Of a DNA stretch of 64,000 nt, positions 51,930 to 62,213 are shown piece by piece. Both the position numbers and the translations under genes were made by a program. Location: contig NC_087075.1 of the NCBI RefSeq assembly GCF_026151205.1, positions 11,578,303 to 11,642,302 of the forward strand, in the 5' to 3' direction. The stretch is from Bolinopsis microptera. Lineage: Eukaryota; Ctenophora; Tentaculata; Lobata; Bolinopsidae. How positions within the stretch are numbered: the first letter of the stretch is position 1; every line of letters begins with the position of its first letter. The notes under the pieces are model-generated. The model was not told the DNA's origin. It did not search any database and worked only from the letters and a program-made list of their open reading frames with translations.

Positions 51930-53719
51930 TTCAATGATTTTTATATTACTTGATAGTACAAAAGTTGGGAGCGACTATTTGGTTATTTTAAGAAAATCGG
52001 ACAATATTATTATACTGTATACAGTAATCATCAAAAACTGGCACAGATCGCAGCTCACGTTCGGCGACTGAAAATCAAAGTAAGGTACATTTAAGATCCA
52101 AGGTTGCTACACGTTGTATGCCTCTCTTGTGCAATGTGCACGCAAAGCGGCCGGAAATATTTTCGGCCCGAGAAGGGATTACAACTTGTATCAAATCCTC
52201 AGGTCATTATCCTTAATTATCTAGCCATCTCCAAGCCGACCAATCACACTAGGTTGCCTAGTCTGTTGTATCAAACTTCTGTCTTTATTTGTACCATACG
52301 ACCAGTAATTGGTCGTTTGCACACAAATACTTTCCAATTCGGAAAAAAAAGTTTTTTAAAGCCGCGTTTATTAAAAATTGGTTGTTTGACGACAAAACAA
52401 CATAATTTTTAATTTGGCGCCAGATTTAGCTATTTAAAATTGGTCAACGCGCGATGGATTTGCCCAAATTTACTATTCAAATCAGTGCTTCAGTAAATAA
52501 CGTCAGTTGTCATAGTGACGACCAAAACCGAGAAACATCTGCTCACTTTTAATTTCCAGGATATAATCGTGAAATCAAAGTTGGAGTGATACAGTATTGT
52601 CAGTGTTTGACTGAAGCAAGCTTCACATCCGAGACCGATCTCCAGAAATCAATTTAATATTGTAGCTACCGGTCATTATCCTTGACTATAATGACCTTTT
52701 AATTCCCATTTCCCAGGATATAATGCTCATGAAATCATCTTGTCTGGAAAACAGTGTAAATGTAGAGCTGTACTTTAAAACCGTATTTTTAATATTCTTG
52801 CTTCGTTACCTTGATGCTATTAACTCTTAAATTTTCGGTTTGTCACTTCCTCTCCAGAGAAAGATGAGTCTGGCCAGGAGGTATCGTAGTTAAAGTTGGG
52901 ATAGAAATGTAGTCTGGCTGAAGCAAGCTTCACATCCTAGAACCACTATTGAAATATCAATTTAATATTGAAGCCACCATCAAAAACGCCAAAGGCGACC
53001 ATTTCAAACTAATCTTGACCTGGGATCAAATCCAAGGCTACAAGAACGCACAGAGAAAAAAACAACACAGAGTGATGACCTCACACAGTCGAGAGTAGCA
53101 GAGTCATGCAATGTTTGTAATATAACACTCCCAGCATTATGTGATCACAATCAGATTTCAGATAACTAAGTAGTTGACTACCGGTAGGCATTTTCAAGAT
53201 TTTCATTTTATCAAAGATTTCTCCGGATTTTCAGCTTCCAGTACCTTGATGTTGGCTTGTGTCACTCACACTGACTGATTGGTCACTGGTAAAAATTTAG
53301 TCAAAAATGTGAAATTCGGGTCAAGGAAACAGCAGAAAAGGTTCTGTTTAAAAATCTACCAAATTGTGTATCCTTTTATTCTGACAAATTTCCGTTAATC
53401 GGAGCTTTCTTCGGTAATATAGCTTTCAGAACCTCAATTGTATCTTGTGCCATCCACAGTGAACTCCCTAATTGGTCATTGAAGAAAAAAAGGTCAAAAC
53501 AGTGAAATTTAGGTTGAGGAAAGCTGATATTTGAAAATGTCCTGCCGGTAAAAATTCAGTCAATTCTCACCAGTGAAACAATAGATGAACTTGGAGAAGG
53601 TAGGCATGACTATTGATAGAATGCGATACTACTACCTTCTATCATCCAATATTTATACCTAAGATATAGCGATGTAGTTTTAATACTTTCAACACTACTA
53701 TATAACAAATAATTTTAGG
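51930..53719. repeat. Diverged tandem repeats upstream of the LINE
   Basis: GAAGCAAGCTTCACATCC recurs about 310 bp apart (52,613 and 52,921). From about 53,190 to 53,530 a ~165-bp unit is repeated (ATTGGTCAYTG, GTCAAGGAAACAGC, AAATTTCCGTTAATCGGAG). 53,670-53,715 shares a sequence with 24,240-24,300 on the opposite strand. No gene. Confidence 0.6.
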
Positions 53720-53858
53720 TCCCAATGTCAAAGCGATAGAAGAGACTATGGCGTGACCGTTTGTATCCTAAGCAACGCATCTACTTCCTGGGCTACAGTA
53801 TTGACTTCGCCATTTTCTCCTCCCTCACCGCCATCTTCTCCTCCCTCTTTCCTTCACT

Positions 53859-55241
53859 ATGGATCTGAATTCTGTTACCAATGTTTTAAACTCGTTTTCA
53901 TTAAAAGAGCTGAAAGCTCTTAAGGCCAGTGTTGAGAATGTCATGAAACTTAAGAGGGATTCTGTTAAATGCGAGGACTTCTTGGAGTTGCATTCAGATT
54001 TTGTTCAAAACAAGAGTGTTCAACATGGCACGTTGATGTCTGAACTTGAAACACTTATGGCCAAGCAAACTGCTGTGAAAACTGCCACAAAGTGGCTCAC
54101 TTCCACTGGAGAAGAATATGTGTGGTCTTCCTCAAATGGACACACCACGACTAAGGAGCCAATCGATATTTTAAATTATCCTGGGATATCAGAGCTTATG
54201 CATGATATCAACTCCAAGTTTGGCTGCAAGCTAAACTCATGCCTAGCAAGCATGTACAAGTCTGGTTCTTGTGCAACTAGGTACCACAACGACGACGAGG
54301 TGTCTCTTGACCAGTCGCAAGGTATTTATGTAGTTTCATTTGGAGCTGAGAGGACCCTCGACATAATTCCAGAAAATGGGGATAAGCGATGTAACAGTAA
54401 ATGCCATATCACCCCAAAGGACTGTAGTTTGTATATTATGAAACCGGGGTGTCAGGAATATTGTCTTCACAAGGTTCGTGCAGAGAGATCAGCTAAGGAG
54501 ACTCGGTATAGCTTATCTTTTCGCTGCCAGATACCGAAGACAGATACAAATGTAGTCAGGGAGCAGAATGTCCTCACTACAATTCCTATGCCGCCCACCA
54601 CCACCTCAACACCAACCCTTTACTACCGAAATGCCCCAAGAAAACCGAAGAGCAGAAAAACCACTGTCCTGTTTGGTACGTCAATGACAAAATTCGTACG
54701 GACAAATAAGTTGGGATTCCGGGGAAGGAAAGTAATCAATGTGTCCCAAAGTGGTGCAAAAATTAGAGATATCACTGAAAATATTCAGCATTTTCATAAA
54801 ACTCATGCAGCTGCAGAAGCTGACGATATTGAAAAGATTATATTGAGTGTTGGTACAAATGACATAAAACATTCTAAGTATGGGGTTCAGTTCCTTAGGA
54901 AGTATCTTAATGACTTAATTGACACCACTAAGCAGTTATTTCCCGCTGCAATTATAATTATCCAATGTTGTCTTCCTATTAAGTGTTTATATTCCTACAT
55001 AGCAAAGAATGTTCTAGATTTTAATAATATACTTAAAGACTTATGCCTAAATAATAATTGTGTGTTCTTAGACTGTTTCTCAGAATTTTTAACTCGAGAC
55101 TTTAGATCCTGTAATGAACTTCTATACCATGATTGGCTTCATCTCAACATGAGAGGAGTAGGTTTATTGTCCACTTGGCTTAAGTTTGTTGTAAACGAAC
55201 ACAGTTTTGACAGGGTTGTAAATAATCTTCTGGGAATTTAA
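53859..55241 (+). CDS. LINE ORF1: AlkB-like 2OG-Fe(II) dioxygenase fused to SGNH hydrolase
   Basis: 460 residues. Residues 1-75 are helical (SLKELKALKASVENVMKLKR). Residues ~80-225 match the AlkB core of the ALKBH2/3 type. The iron ligands are H143 and D145 in RYHNDDEVSL and H204 in YCLHKVRAE. The 2OG-contacting arginines are R216 and R222 in RYSLSFR; SFGAERTLDI and LYIMKPG fit the family's sheet. Residues ~265-450 are an SGNH/GDSL hydrolase: S275 in LFGTSM, N334 in SVGTNDI, and D425/H428 in HDWLHLN. SGNH esterases are known in ORF1 of CR1-clade LINEs; the attached AlkB is unusual. Likely roles are RNA or DNA dealkylation plus esterase activity in the RNP, but substrates are unknown. No Zn-knuckle or RRM is seen. 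Confidence 0.9.
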   Translation: MDLNSVTNVLNSFSLKELKALKASVENVMKLKRDSVKCEDFLELHSDFVQNKSVQHGTLMSELETLMAKQTAVKTATKWLTSTGEEYVWSSSNGHTTTKEPIDILNYPGISELMHDINSKFGCKLNSCLASMYKSGSCATRYHNDDEVSLDQSQGIYVVSFGAERTLDIIPENGDKRCNSKCHITPKDCSLYIMKPGCQEYCLHKVRAERSAKETRYSLSFRCQIPKTDTNVVREQNVLTTIPMPPTTTSTPTLYYRNAPRKPKSRKTTVLFGTSMTKFVRTNKLGFRGRKVINVSQSGAKIRDITENIQHFHKTHAAAEADDIEKIILSVGTNDIKHSKYGVQFLRKYLNDLIDTTKQLFPAAIIIIQCCLPIKCLYSYIAKNVLDFNNILKDLCLNNNCVFLDCFSEFLTRDFRSCNELLYHDWLHLNMRGVGLLSTWLKFVVNEHSFDRVVNNLLGI

Positions 55242-55338
55242 ATCTTTGATCTTTTCTTTCATTTAATATTTTGATTAAGACGTTGCGCCTAAAATTAAAA
55301 CTCAAACAAATCTCTGATTTAATCTTTTTCTCAATTTT

Positions 55339-58300
55339 ATGCCTCCTATTTCAGGTACATTCGGTCACTGCCCATTTTCCCATATGTTAGACAATGAATC
55401 GTTTAGACTTAGAATAGGTCTTTTTGCATGCAAAAGGCCTCGTACACAGTCAAGAAATGCACATATACATATCAACACGTTTATACCTAACAAAATTTAC
55501 ACATTTAATTCTCCATGCACCCCACACATCAACTACAATTATCATAATCATATGTTTCTCTTCTATTCTCTCATCATGACTTACCTTCTCCCAATTCTTC
55601 TCTCCACGACTAGGTCCATGAACACCGTATTCCCCCTAGATTCTAATATTCATTCCTCTCTACTCCTTGACAGCCCACGTTATCTTATACCATTTCTTGC
55701 TTGCTCCCACATCAAACTTTTCTTTGTAATTATCTCCTCATGGTTTATAAGAAATGTTCTTCTCCCTGGTAAGATGAATAGAGTCAAGTATTCCAGCCGC
55801 CTCAGGCGTCTAGTATCTTTATTCATTCTTTGGGTTTTCTCTCTTAACTTTCTTTTGATAACTCTTGTTAATCCTTCTATGCTTAATCCAGGTCCCAACT
55901 CCCTATCTGTACTCTACAAAAATGTCCAAGGTCTTATTCCTTTCAGTAACCTAAGCTCCTCCCATCCCCTTCTTGATGGTAATAAGATTTCCGAACTTCA
56001 ATCCTTTGCTAACATAGAGCAGCCTGACATAATTGCCCTAAATGAGACCTGGCTCAAAAAATCTATTTCTAGCAACGAAATCTTTCCTTCTTCTCAATAT
56101 GAAATCTTCCGCAATGACCGCACGAGAAAGACTCATCCTCAAGATCCTAATAACCCTAAAAAGTTTAGGGAAAATGGAGGTGGTGTTCTTTTGGCTGTTC
56201 GGTCTGATCTCGATGCCACTACAACCCGACTACCAGTTAGCCTAGGTGCAGAAATGCTTGCCGTTAAAATTGCTTTTCCTAACAAAGAGAGTATTGTAAT
56301 CTGTACTTGTTATAGAGTAGGAACTCTTGGGTTACCTAATCATGATGTCATAGTTAGTTATATTCGCAAGCTAGTTTCCAAAAAGAATCCCCCTAAAATC
56401 TATGTTATTGGTGATTTTAATCTCCCCCATACAGACTGGCTATCTTCATCCAGTACCGTACCTATTGAGCAATCCTTCATAGATTCTTTCAGTGATCTTT
56501 CTCTCTCCCAGTTGATCACATCACCCACCCATAAAAGTGGTAATACATTAGACATTCTTCTCAGTAATTATGATAACACAATCGATAACTTGAATGTCTG
56601 TGATCCTCATTCCGTGTGCAAATCTGATCATTTTCCTGTCACTTTTTCAATTAAAAGCTCCTTTTCCCGCAAGAAAACTCCTAAACGTAAAATCTATAAT
56701 TATAAGAAAGCAAACTGGGACATGATTAATCGTGAATTATGCTCGATTAATTGGCAAGTCCTAGAATGCCTAGATCCTGATTCGTCTTGGAAGTTAGTTA
56801 AAGACTGCATTATGAATTTAGTTGATATACATATTCCTAAAGTAACTATTAAATCAGAGTTTCAACCCCCGTGGTTCGATAGTGAACTTTTTTCTTCATG
56901 CCGTAAAAAAGATAGACTCAGAGCTAAATTTAAAATTTCTGGTTCTATTTCTGATGAGTTAAAGTTTGTTACTAGCCGTAAAGATTTTAAGAGGCTTTCA
57001 TCAGCCAAAATAAGAGACAATCTTTTCAATAGTGATGATCCAGCGCTTATAACTAAGAAGTTTTGGTCACATGTTAAGTATAAATCTAACTCCTGCCGTA
57101 TTCCTAATTGTGTTAGTTATTCTGGACAGCTTCGGTTCAAACCCAAAGCTCAAGCTGAACTTTTCAATTCTTTCTTTTATAACCAGTTTTCGGATCCTTC
57201 ACTTTATGACACTGACATATCCTATGTCAATGATGTTGATTTTGATATTGACTTCGATCATCGGGATGTTCGTAAGCTTCTTTCAAATATTAATTCAAAT
57301 AAAGCCCAGGGACCAGATGGCATACACGGTAAAATTCTCAAAAATTGTTCCGTAGGTTTAGCTTACCCTCTAACATGTATTTTTCGTGGATCTTACAACA
57401 GCGGCTACATTCCACAAGAATGGAAACTTGCAAATGTTGTCCCAATATTTAAGAAAGGTAAGAAAAGTGAGGTTGAAAACTATAGACCAATATCCCTTAC
57501 TTGTTTAGTCATGAAAGTTTTTGAGCGCATTGTTAAACGTAAACTGCTTTCTTTGACAAGTACCCTTCTTGATCCCAGGCAGCATGGTTTTCTAGAGCAC
57601 AAGTCATGCACAACCAATATGGTTGACTTTTGTGATAGCCTGGCAGTGTCTCTTAACGAAAACATTATCAATCATGTTGTGTATTTTGATTTTGCTAAGG
57701 CATTTGATTCTGTAAATCATGATATCCTTCTTCATAAGCTAAAGACCTTATATAACATTGATGGTACACTTCTCAAATTTCTTACCAATTACCTTCAAGG
57801 CCGTTACCAAAGAGTGGTTATTGGTAATGAGATGTCATCTACCCTCTCAGTTAATTCTGGTGTCCCCCAGGGCTCTATTCTTGGTCCCTTACTTTTTGTA
57901 TTGTTTATCAATGATATTCCTCTTGGCCTTTCGGATAATACTGATATTGTTTTGTATGCCGATGATACAAAAATCTGGCGTAAAATACATTCATCTTCTG
58001 ATAATACTAATTTACAAATGGATATAGACTATCTCTCTGACTGGGCACTAAGAAACAAAATGCGATTCCATCCAGCAAAATGTAAAGTGCTTATTGTTTC
58101 AGGAAAACCATCTTTATCTCCTCCATTCGCATATAATCTTGATGGCTCTCCTCTTGTGTATGTAGAGTTAGAAAAAGATCTTGGAGTCGATGTTACTCCT
58201 AAGTTAAGTTGGAATAGTCAGTGCGACAGAATTTATACTAAGGCCTGCCAACAACTTGGTATGGTCAGAAGAGATGGCCATATTGTCATTGATCAGAAAC

Positions 58301-58854
58301 GTCGCCGGGCGCTTTACCTCTCCCTGGTTCGTAGCCAATTCGAGAATTGTTCCATAATCTGGCGCCCTTGTTATAAATCACTTAGTGATAAATTAGAAAG
58401 TCTCCAAAAGAGAGCTATTAAATGGATTCTGTCTGAAGAGGGCCGCAGTTATCCACCTGAGCAATATGTCAAAAAGTGCAAGCTTGTCGACATTCTCCCT
58501 TTGTCTCAAAAGTTTGACTTGAATGATCTTATTTTTTTCCACAAAGTTCTTAACAATTTAATTCCTGTATCGCTGCCTCACTATCTCTCTCTATATCAGG
58601 GCACTTCTCGACTAAGACGTTGCCACCTCGACAGTCTGTCTATTGTGTCATCAATTTTACCTAAGTTAAGTCAGAATTCACACACCACATGTACCTCAAA
58701 TAGCCCACTGGCAAAATCATTTTTCTACAGAACCCATATACTGTGGAATGGACTCCCTTTACAGGTAAGACAGATTGTGTCTACTAGTCTTTTCAAAGCT
58801 GAGGTCACTAAGCATCTATGGAAATGTTTATTGGATAGTGAAACAACAGTCTAG
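55339..58854 (+). CDS. LINE ORF2: APE endonuclease-reverse transcriptase
   Basis: 1,171 residues. Residues 1-176 hold three hydrophobic segments (~70-92, ~117-141, ~156-176), followed by MLNPGP (N183-P186), which resembles the core of a 2A peptide. The APE endonuclease has N195 (KNVQG), E236 (NETWL), D359/N361 (GDFNLPHTDW) and D430/H431 (SDHFPV). The RT has GPDGIHGKI, YRPISLTC, motif A D784 (YFDFAKAFDS), SGVPQGSILGPLLF and YADD (873-876). The thumb ends with LESLQKRAIKWIL and LWNGLPL. All catalytic residues are present. The start at 55,339 is the first in-frame Met, and translation could begin later. The clade is CR1/L2-like by motif style; a tree would be needed to fix it. Confidence 0.93.
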   Translation: MPPISGTFGHCPFSHMLDNESFRLRIGLFACKRPRTQSRNAHIHINTFIPNKIYTFNSPCTPHINYNYHNHMFLFYSLIMTYLLPILLSTTRSMNTVFPLDSNIHSSLLLDSPRYLIPFLACSHIKLFFVIISSWFIRNVLLPGKMNRVKYSSRLRRLVSLFILWVFSLNFLLITLVNPSMLNPGPNSLSVLYKNVQGLIPFSNLSSSHPLLDGNKISELQSFANIEQPDIIALNETWLKKSISSNEIFPSSQYEIFRNDRTRKTHPQDPNNPKKFRENGGGVLLAVRSDLDATTTRLPVSLGAEMLAVKIAFPNKESIVICTCYRVGTLGLPNHDVIVSYIRKLVSKKNPPKIYVIGDFNLPHTDWLSSSSTVPIEQSFIDSFSDLSLSQLITSPTHKSGNTLDILLSNYDNTIDNLNVCDPHSVCKSDHFPVTFSIKSSFSRKKTPKRKIYNYKKANWDMINRELCSINWQVLECLDPDSSWKLVKDCIMNLVDIHIPKVTIKSEFQPPWFDSELFSSCRKKDRLRAKFKISGSISDELKFVTSRKDFKRLSSAKIRDNLFNSDDPALITKKFWSHVKYKSNSCRIPNCVSYSGQLRFKPKAQAELFNSFFYNQFSDPSLYDTDISYVNDVDFDIDFDHRDVRKLLSNINSNKAQGPDGIHGKILKNCSVGLAYPLTCIFRGSYNSGYIPQEWKLANVVPIFKKGKKSEVENYRPISLTCLVMKVFERIVKRKLLSLTSTLLDPRQHGFLEHKSCTTNMVDFCDSLAVSLNENIINHVVYFDFAKAFDSVNHDILLHKLKTLYNIDGTLLKFLTNYLQGRYQRVVIGNEMSSTLSVNSGVPQGSILGPLLFVLFINDIPLGLSDNTDIVLYADDTKIWRKIHSSSDNTNLQMDIDYLSDWALRNKMRFHPAKCKVLIVSGKPSLSPPFAYNLDGSPLVYVELEKDLGVDVTPKLSWNSQCDRIYTKACQQLGMVRRDGHIVIDQKRRRALYLSLVRSQFENCSIIWRPCYKSLSDKLESLQKRAIKWILSEEGRSYPPEQYVKKCKLVDILPLSQKFDLNDLIFFHKVLNNLIPVSLPHYLSLYQGTSRLRRCHLDSLSIVSSILPKLSQNSHTTCTSNSPLAKSFFYRTHILWNGLPLQVRQIVSTSLFKAEVTKHLWKCLLDSETTV

Positions 58855-59279
58855 CCTAGTCTCTTTGCTCCCCATATTATTATTATTTTTGTTTTATTAA
58901 TTTTTTTATCTACCTTCCTATACTTTCAACATCATATCACACTTCACCCGCACACCTTCTCACACATTAATGACCATTTCAGACCTGTATCTAATGTATC
59001 TGGAATTTGACGTATTGAAATACCAATTTTGACTCTATATCCACAGTTATTCACCATGGATTTGTTTGTTCTTAAATAGTTTTTCATAAATTTTTGGATT
59101 TAGATTAATTCGATGTAATGGGTCCAAGTTACTGCGGACATAGTTCACTATGTGTTTACCGTGTTTGGGTGCCCATCATATTTTACAGATGGGGGCGATA
59201 TTTTGAACGATTCTATTTTATATTCATCTATTGCTGTACTCTGTAAAATTTGAAAAGTATTTAATAAAAAAAAAAAAAA
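58855..59279 (+). other. LINE 3' UTR and poly(A) tract
   Basis: Non-coding tail following the ORF2 stop, ending in TTTAATAAA merged with an A run. No hairpin-like conserved 3' end was identified by eye. Confidence 0.75.
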
Positions 59280-59690
59280 TTAACACCTGATCGGCTCAGG
59301 TACTCCCCTTGCAAGTTGCATGCCTTTGGCATGTACGGAATTAAACAGGAATTAAACATGAAATGACCAAGGAGAACACTAACAAACTCGTCTACGTCTC
59401 ACATCACTTGAGGCTTGATACGAGAACCCCCGTCCCTTATGTGATCGAGTAGAGAGATCACTTCTTAATTTATAGCTTCTATGTACAGAGTTGTCATGTG
59501 AACTCAACCCCAGATCTAGGCTCTAGCCCATTTCTAGGTCAATTATATTCAATCATGGGGGGGGAATTGGGGGAAAAAAAAATAGGGGTAAAAATAAATA
59601 AACAATGCGCGTTGTTATGACATATACTTTATTCCTACAAAACGCCGAGCCGAAGTTTGGTTGTAGGTTTATAACCTACCAGGAAGCGAC

Positions 59691-59795
59691 GTTGTATCAC
59701 GTTTGTGACCCCACGTCGTTTCACTATATGCTAATAGTCTGACGATACAGGGGGAGCCGCGCACTTCGTGCGCGGCGGGTCATTCAACGTATGAC
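59691..59795 (-). repeat. Three-hairpin repeat, copy 4 (inverted, nested)
   Basis: Reverse orientation of the 22.8-kb copy. The GC hairpin (CCGCGCACTTCGTGCGCGG) is perfect. The outer 7-bp hairpin has one mismatch. It interrupts the junction CCTACCAGGA...CGCGCGCCGAG that is continuous at 61.1 kb, which shows it is mobile. Confidence 0.82.
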
Positions 59796-61067
59796 AAGAC
59801 GCGCGCCGAGTTAGTTGGACTCGTCGACGGTTGGAACAAATATTTTACAAGTATCACCCGTTAACGAGTTGGACTCGTAGACGGTTGGAAACAAATATTT
59901 TACGAATATTACCCGTTATAAACAATATGCACGGCGCTTTTTCGAGCTTATCGCATTTGGATCTATCCAGGATTGGACGTGGCGTAAAAGGTAAAAACTA
60001 GCAATTAACTATATAACAACTATAATAGGGAAGCTAGTTGAATTGACCGTGCACTGCACATGTCAAACCGCCAGGAAAACCTTATTGTTAGGGGCCTAAC
60101 TTCGGAAGTAAAAGAGATAGAAACGTTTGGTTTTAAACAAAATGTTCGCCTTGTAAAATAACGTTTCCTCCCCTAGGAAAATTCAAAACAAGGAGGAAAA
60201 TTCAAAACAAGGTAGATTTTGAATTATCTTGAAAAGTCATATTTTAGGCCTTATAAAACTGCGCAGCTTTAACTTTGCGGATTTTTGTTATCTGATTGGC
60301 TTTGACGGATGTTCCGATGTTACTCGTCTAAATTTCTTCGAAGTAGCGCGCCGAGCCAAACCATTAACAATGGTCAATGATTGGCTGAATCGTTAACGGG
60401 TGATACTTGGAAAATATCGGTTCCAACTCGGCGCGCGTCCTGGTAGGTTATAAACCATTAAACATACAACTGAATCGTATCACGTGGTACGTGATGCATG
60501 GTAATTGCATTCTTGGAACAATTGAAGCGTGCAAATGCAATTCGCTAACGAGCGCGCGCGGAGTTCAACAAGCTGTGAAGAGGTGATCACATGTATAGTA
60601 ATATTGCCAGCCAGTAAGGTCTGCTGGGAAGTGTAAATAAAAGTAGCGATCGACTTTTCTTAGAAAGCGCCGGCCAAATTAAGTGCGAGGTCATGTTTTG
60701 TGCTTGCATGCACAATGTTGCATTGCAAAATATAGCGCGCTGGGTTAGAACATTATATATAACAAATGATAAACGTAAAGTTTCAAAAAAGTTACTTGGC
60801 CGCGCGCGCTCAGCCTTCACCTAACCATGTGCTTTCGCTTTACTGCGGGCGCGCATGTTTCACAAAAGAGGCGGGGCAGTGGGCACGCTACTGCAAGCGA
60901 AAGGGCTCTGGATAGAGCAACGCTCAGCCTGTCATTCTGCATAATCTCTATTCGGTATAGATTATATAATAAACATATGCATAAATATAATAGCCTAAGG
61001 TCCCCAGGTAACCAAAAAGGAGTTGTAGCGCGATGCGTTGCTGGGCCGCGCCTAGCAACTTCGCTAG

Positions 61068-61188
61068 ACGGGTGATACTCATAAAATGTTTGTTCCAAAG
61101 AGGACTGTTTAAACCTACCAGGACGCGCGCCGAGTTGGACTCGTCGATGGTCAAAATATGGAACAAATATTTCACGAGTATCACCCGT
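61068..61188. mobile_element. ACGGGTGATAC foldback MITE
   Basis: The left end ACGGGTGATACTC and the right end GAGTATCACCCGT are inverted, with ~28-bp imperfect arms including TTTGTTCC/GGAACAAA. The centre carries CTACCAGGACGCGCGCCGAG and GTTGGACTCGTCGA. Partial relatives lie at 23.3, 25.5, 59.8, 59.9 and 60.4 kb. Confidence 0.75.
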
Positions 61189-62213
61189 TAAGTAACAAAC
61201 CGAATTGATTGATGGTGTCAATCCTTCGCAGCTTGGGCCTTATTAGCGTGCAGCCGGTGGCATCTCGCCGATCTACAGAATGCGAGAAACATTATTCAAT
61301 GCGCAGCGCGACCCAGTAGTGCATCGCGTTACAAGAAACCAAGCAAGAGACTAGGAAGCTTAATAACATTAAAAACGTTCCAAGATTTCAGATCACAACA
61401 CGATATTAAATATGAAATAATGAATGGCTACACTGTGCTAAATTTAATAACTGCTACCCGAGTCCCGACGGGGCACTTTTTAGTTTTCTGAGCCATCGTT
61501 AATCATAAACGATGCCCGACCCATCATCTGATCGATGAATTAGCTACCCACATACATACCCAGACTACCGGGCAGAGAGCAGCTGGGCGAAGAAGAGTGT
61601 ATGCGAGGCTAAATACCTTCTAAAATCCTGAATGCTAAATCCTGAAAAACCCACTTAGTTTATAAATAATGACAAAAGAGATACTGCAGTTTTCTTCCTT
61701 CAAGAAGCAAAGTGTAAGGATCATGTAAGGATAGAATCTGCACTCCTCACTCCTGCCTGTCCAACCAACTTCATTCTCCAGGAAGACCAACACCCAGGAA
61801 ATGATCCCAGGAGGGACTCCCAACCCACCGCTTTGGCGGGTAGTTGATACTTTCACAAGCAAGAGCCACTTTGGTCTACTTGCTATGAGGTGTCTCAGCT
61901 ACATAGGTTGGGGTCCCCCTTTTTTTATATAGACATAGTTTATAAACTTTATTATTTCGTTTTTTACGGTAAGTATCAAAAGTTTAGGTACACACATTTG
62001 TTCTTAGATGCTAACTTTTATCTTAATCACTACTATAACCTCAACACTAACCATAACCATAATACCTAAACACTCGAACTTAACAGTTTTATAACCCTGT
62101 CACATGCGCATGTCTGACAAAATAGTTATTTTGTTCATAACTCCTTGGGGAAGGATTTTTACTCTATGTCAGGGGTGATTCGGAATTAGCATACACAAAT
62201 ACGTCGATTTAGC

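Larger units (their letters stand above)
53720..59279 (+). mobile_element. Near full-length CR1/L2-like LINE with AlkB-SGNH ORF1
   Basis: Short 5' UTR, ORF1 (53,859-55,241), ORF2 (55,339-58,854), ~420-base 3' UTR and an A-tract ending at 59,279 after a TTTAATAAA string. The 5' boundary is set where a repeat shared with 24.2 kb stops; it is approximate. No target duplication was identified. Both ORFs are uninterrupted, so the copy is young and potentially active. Decayed fragments of the same RT occur at 38.5-39.3 kb. Confidence 0.88.
59280..62213. repeat. Repeat island B (same families as island A)
   Basis: Holds an inverted three-hairpin copy (59,691-59,795) nested in a GTAGGTTTATAACCTACC repeat. 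Several ACGGGTGATAC-family units follow, including a complete foldback at 61,068-61,188. The CAGCCTGTCATTCTGC block lies at 60,920-61,020. A block at 61,205-61,330 matches 23,396-23,620 in reverse, and a GGGGTGATTCGGAATTAGC block lies at about 62,171. No convincing gene. Confidence 0.75.
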
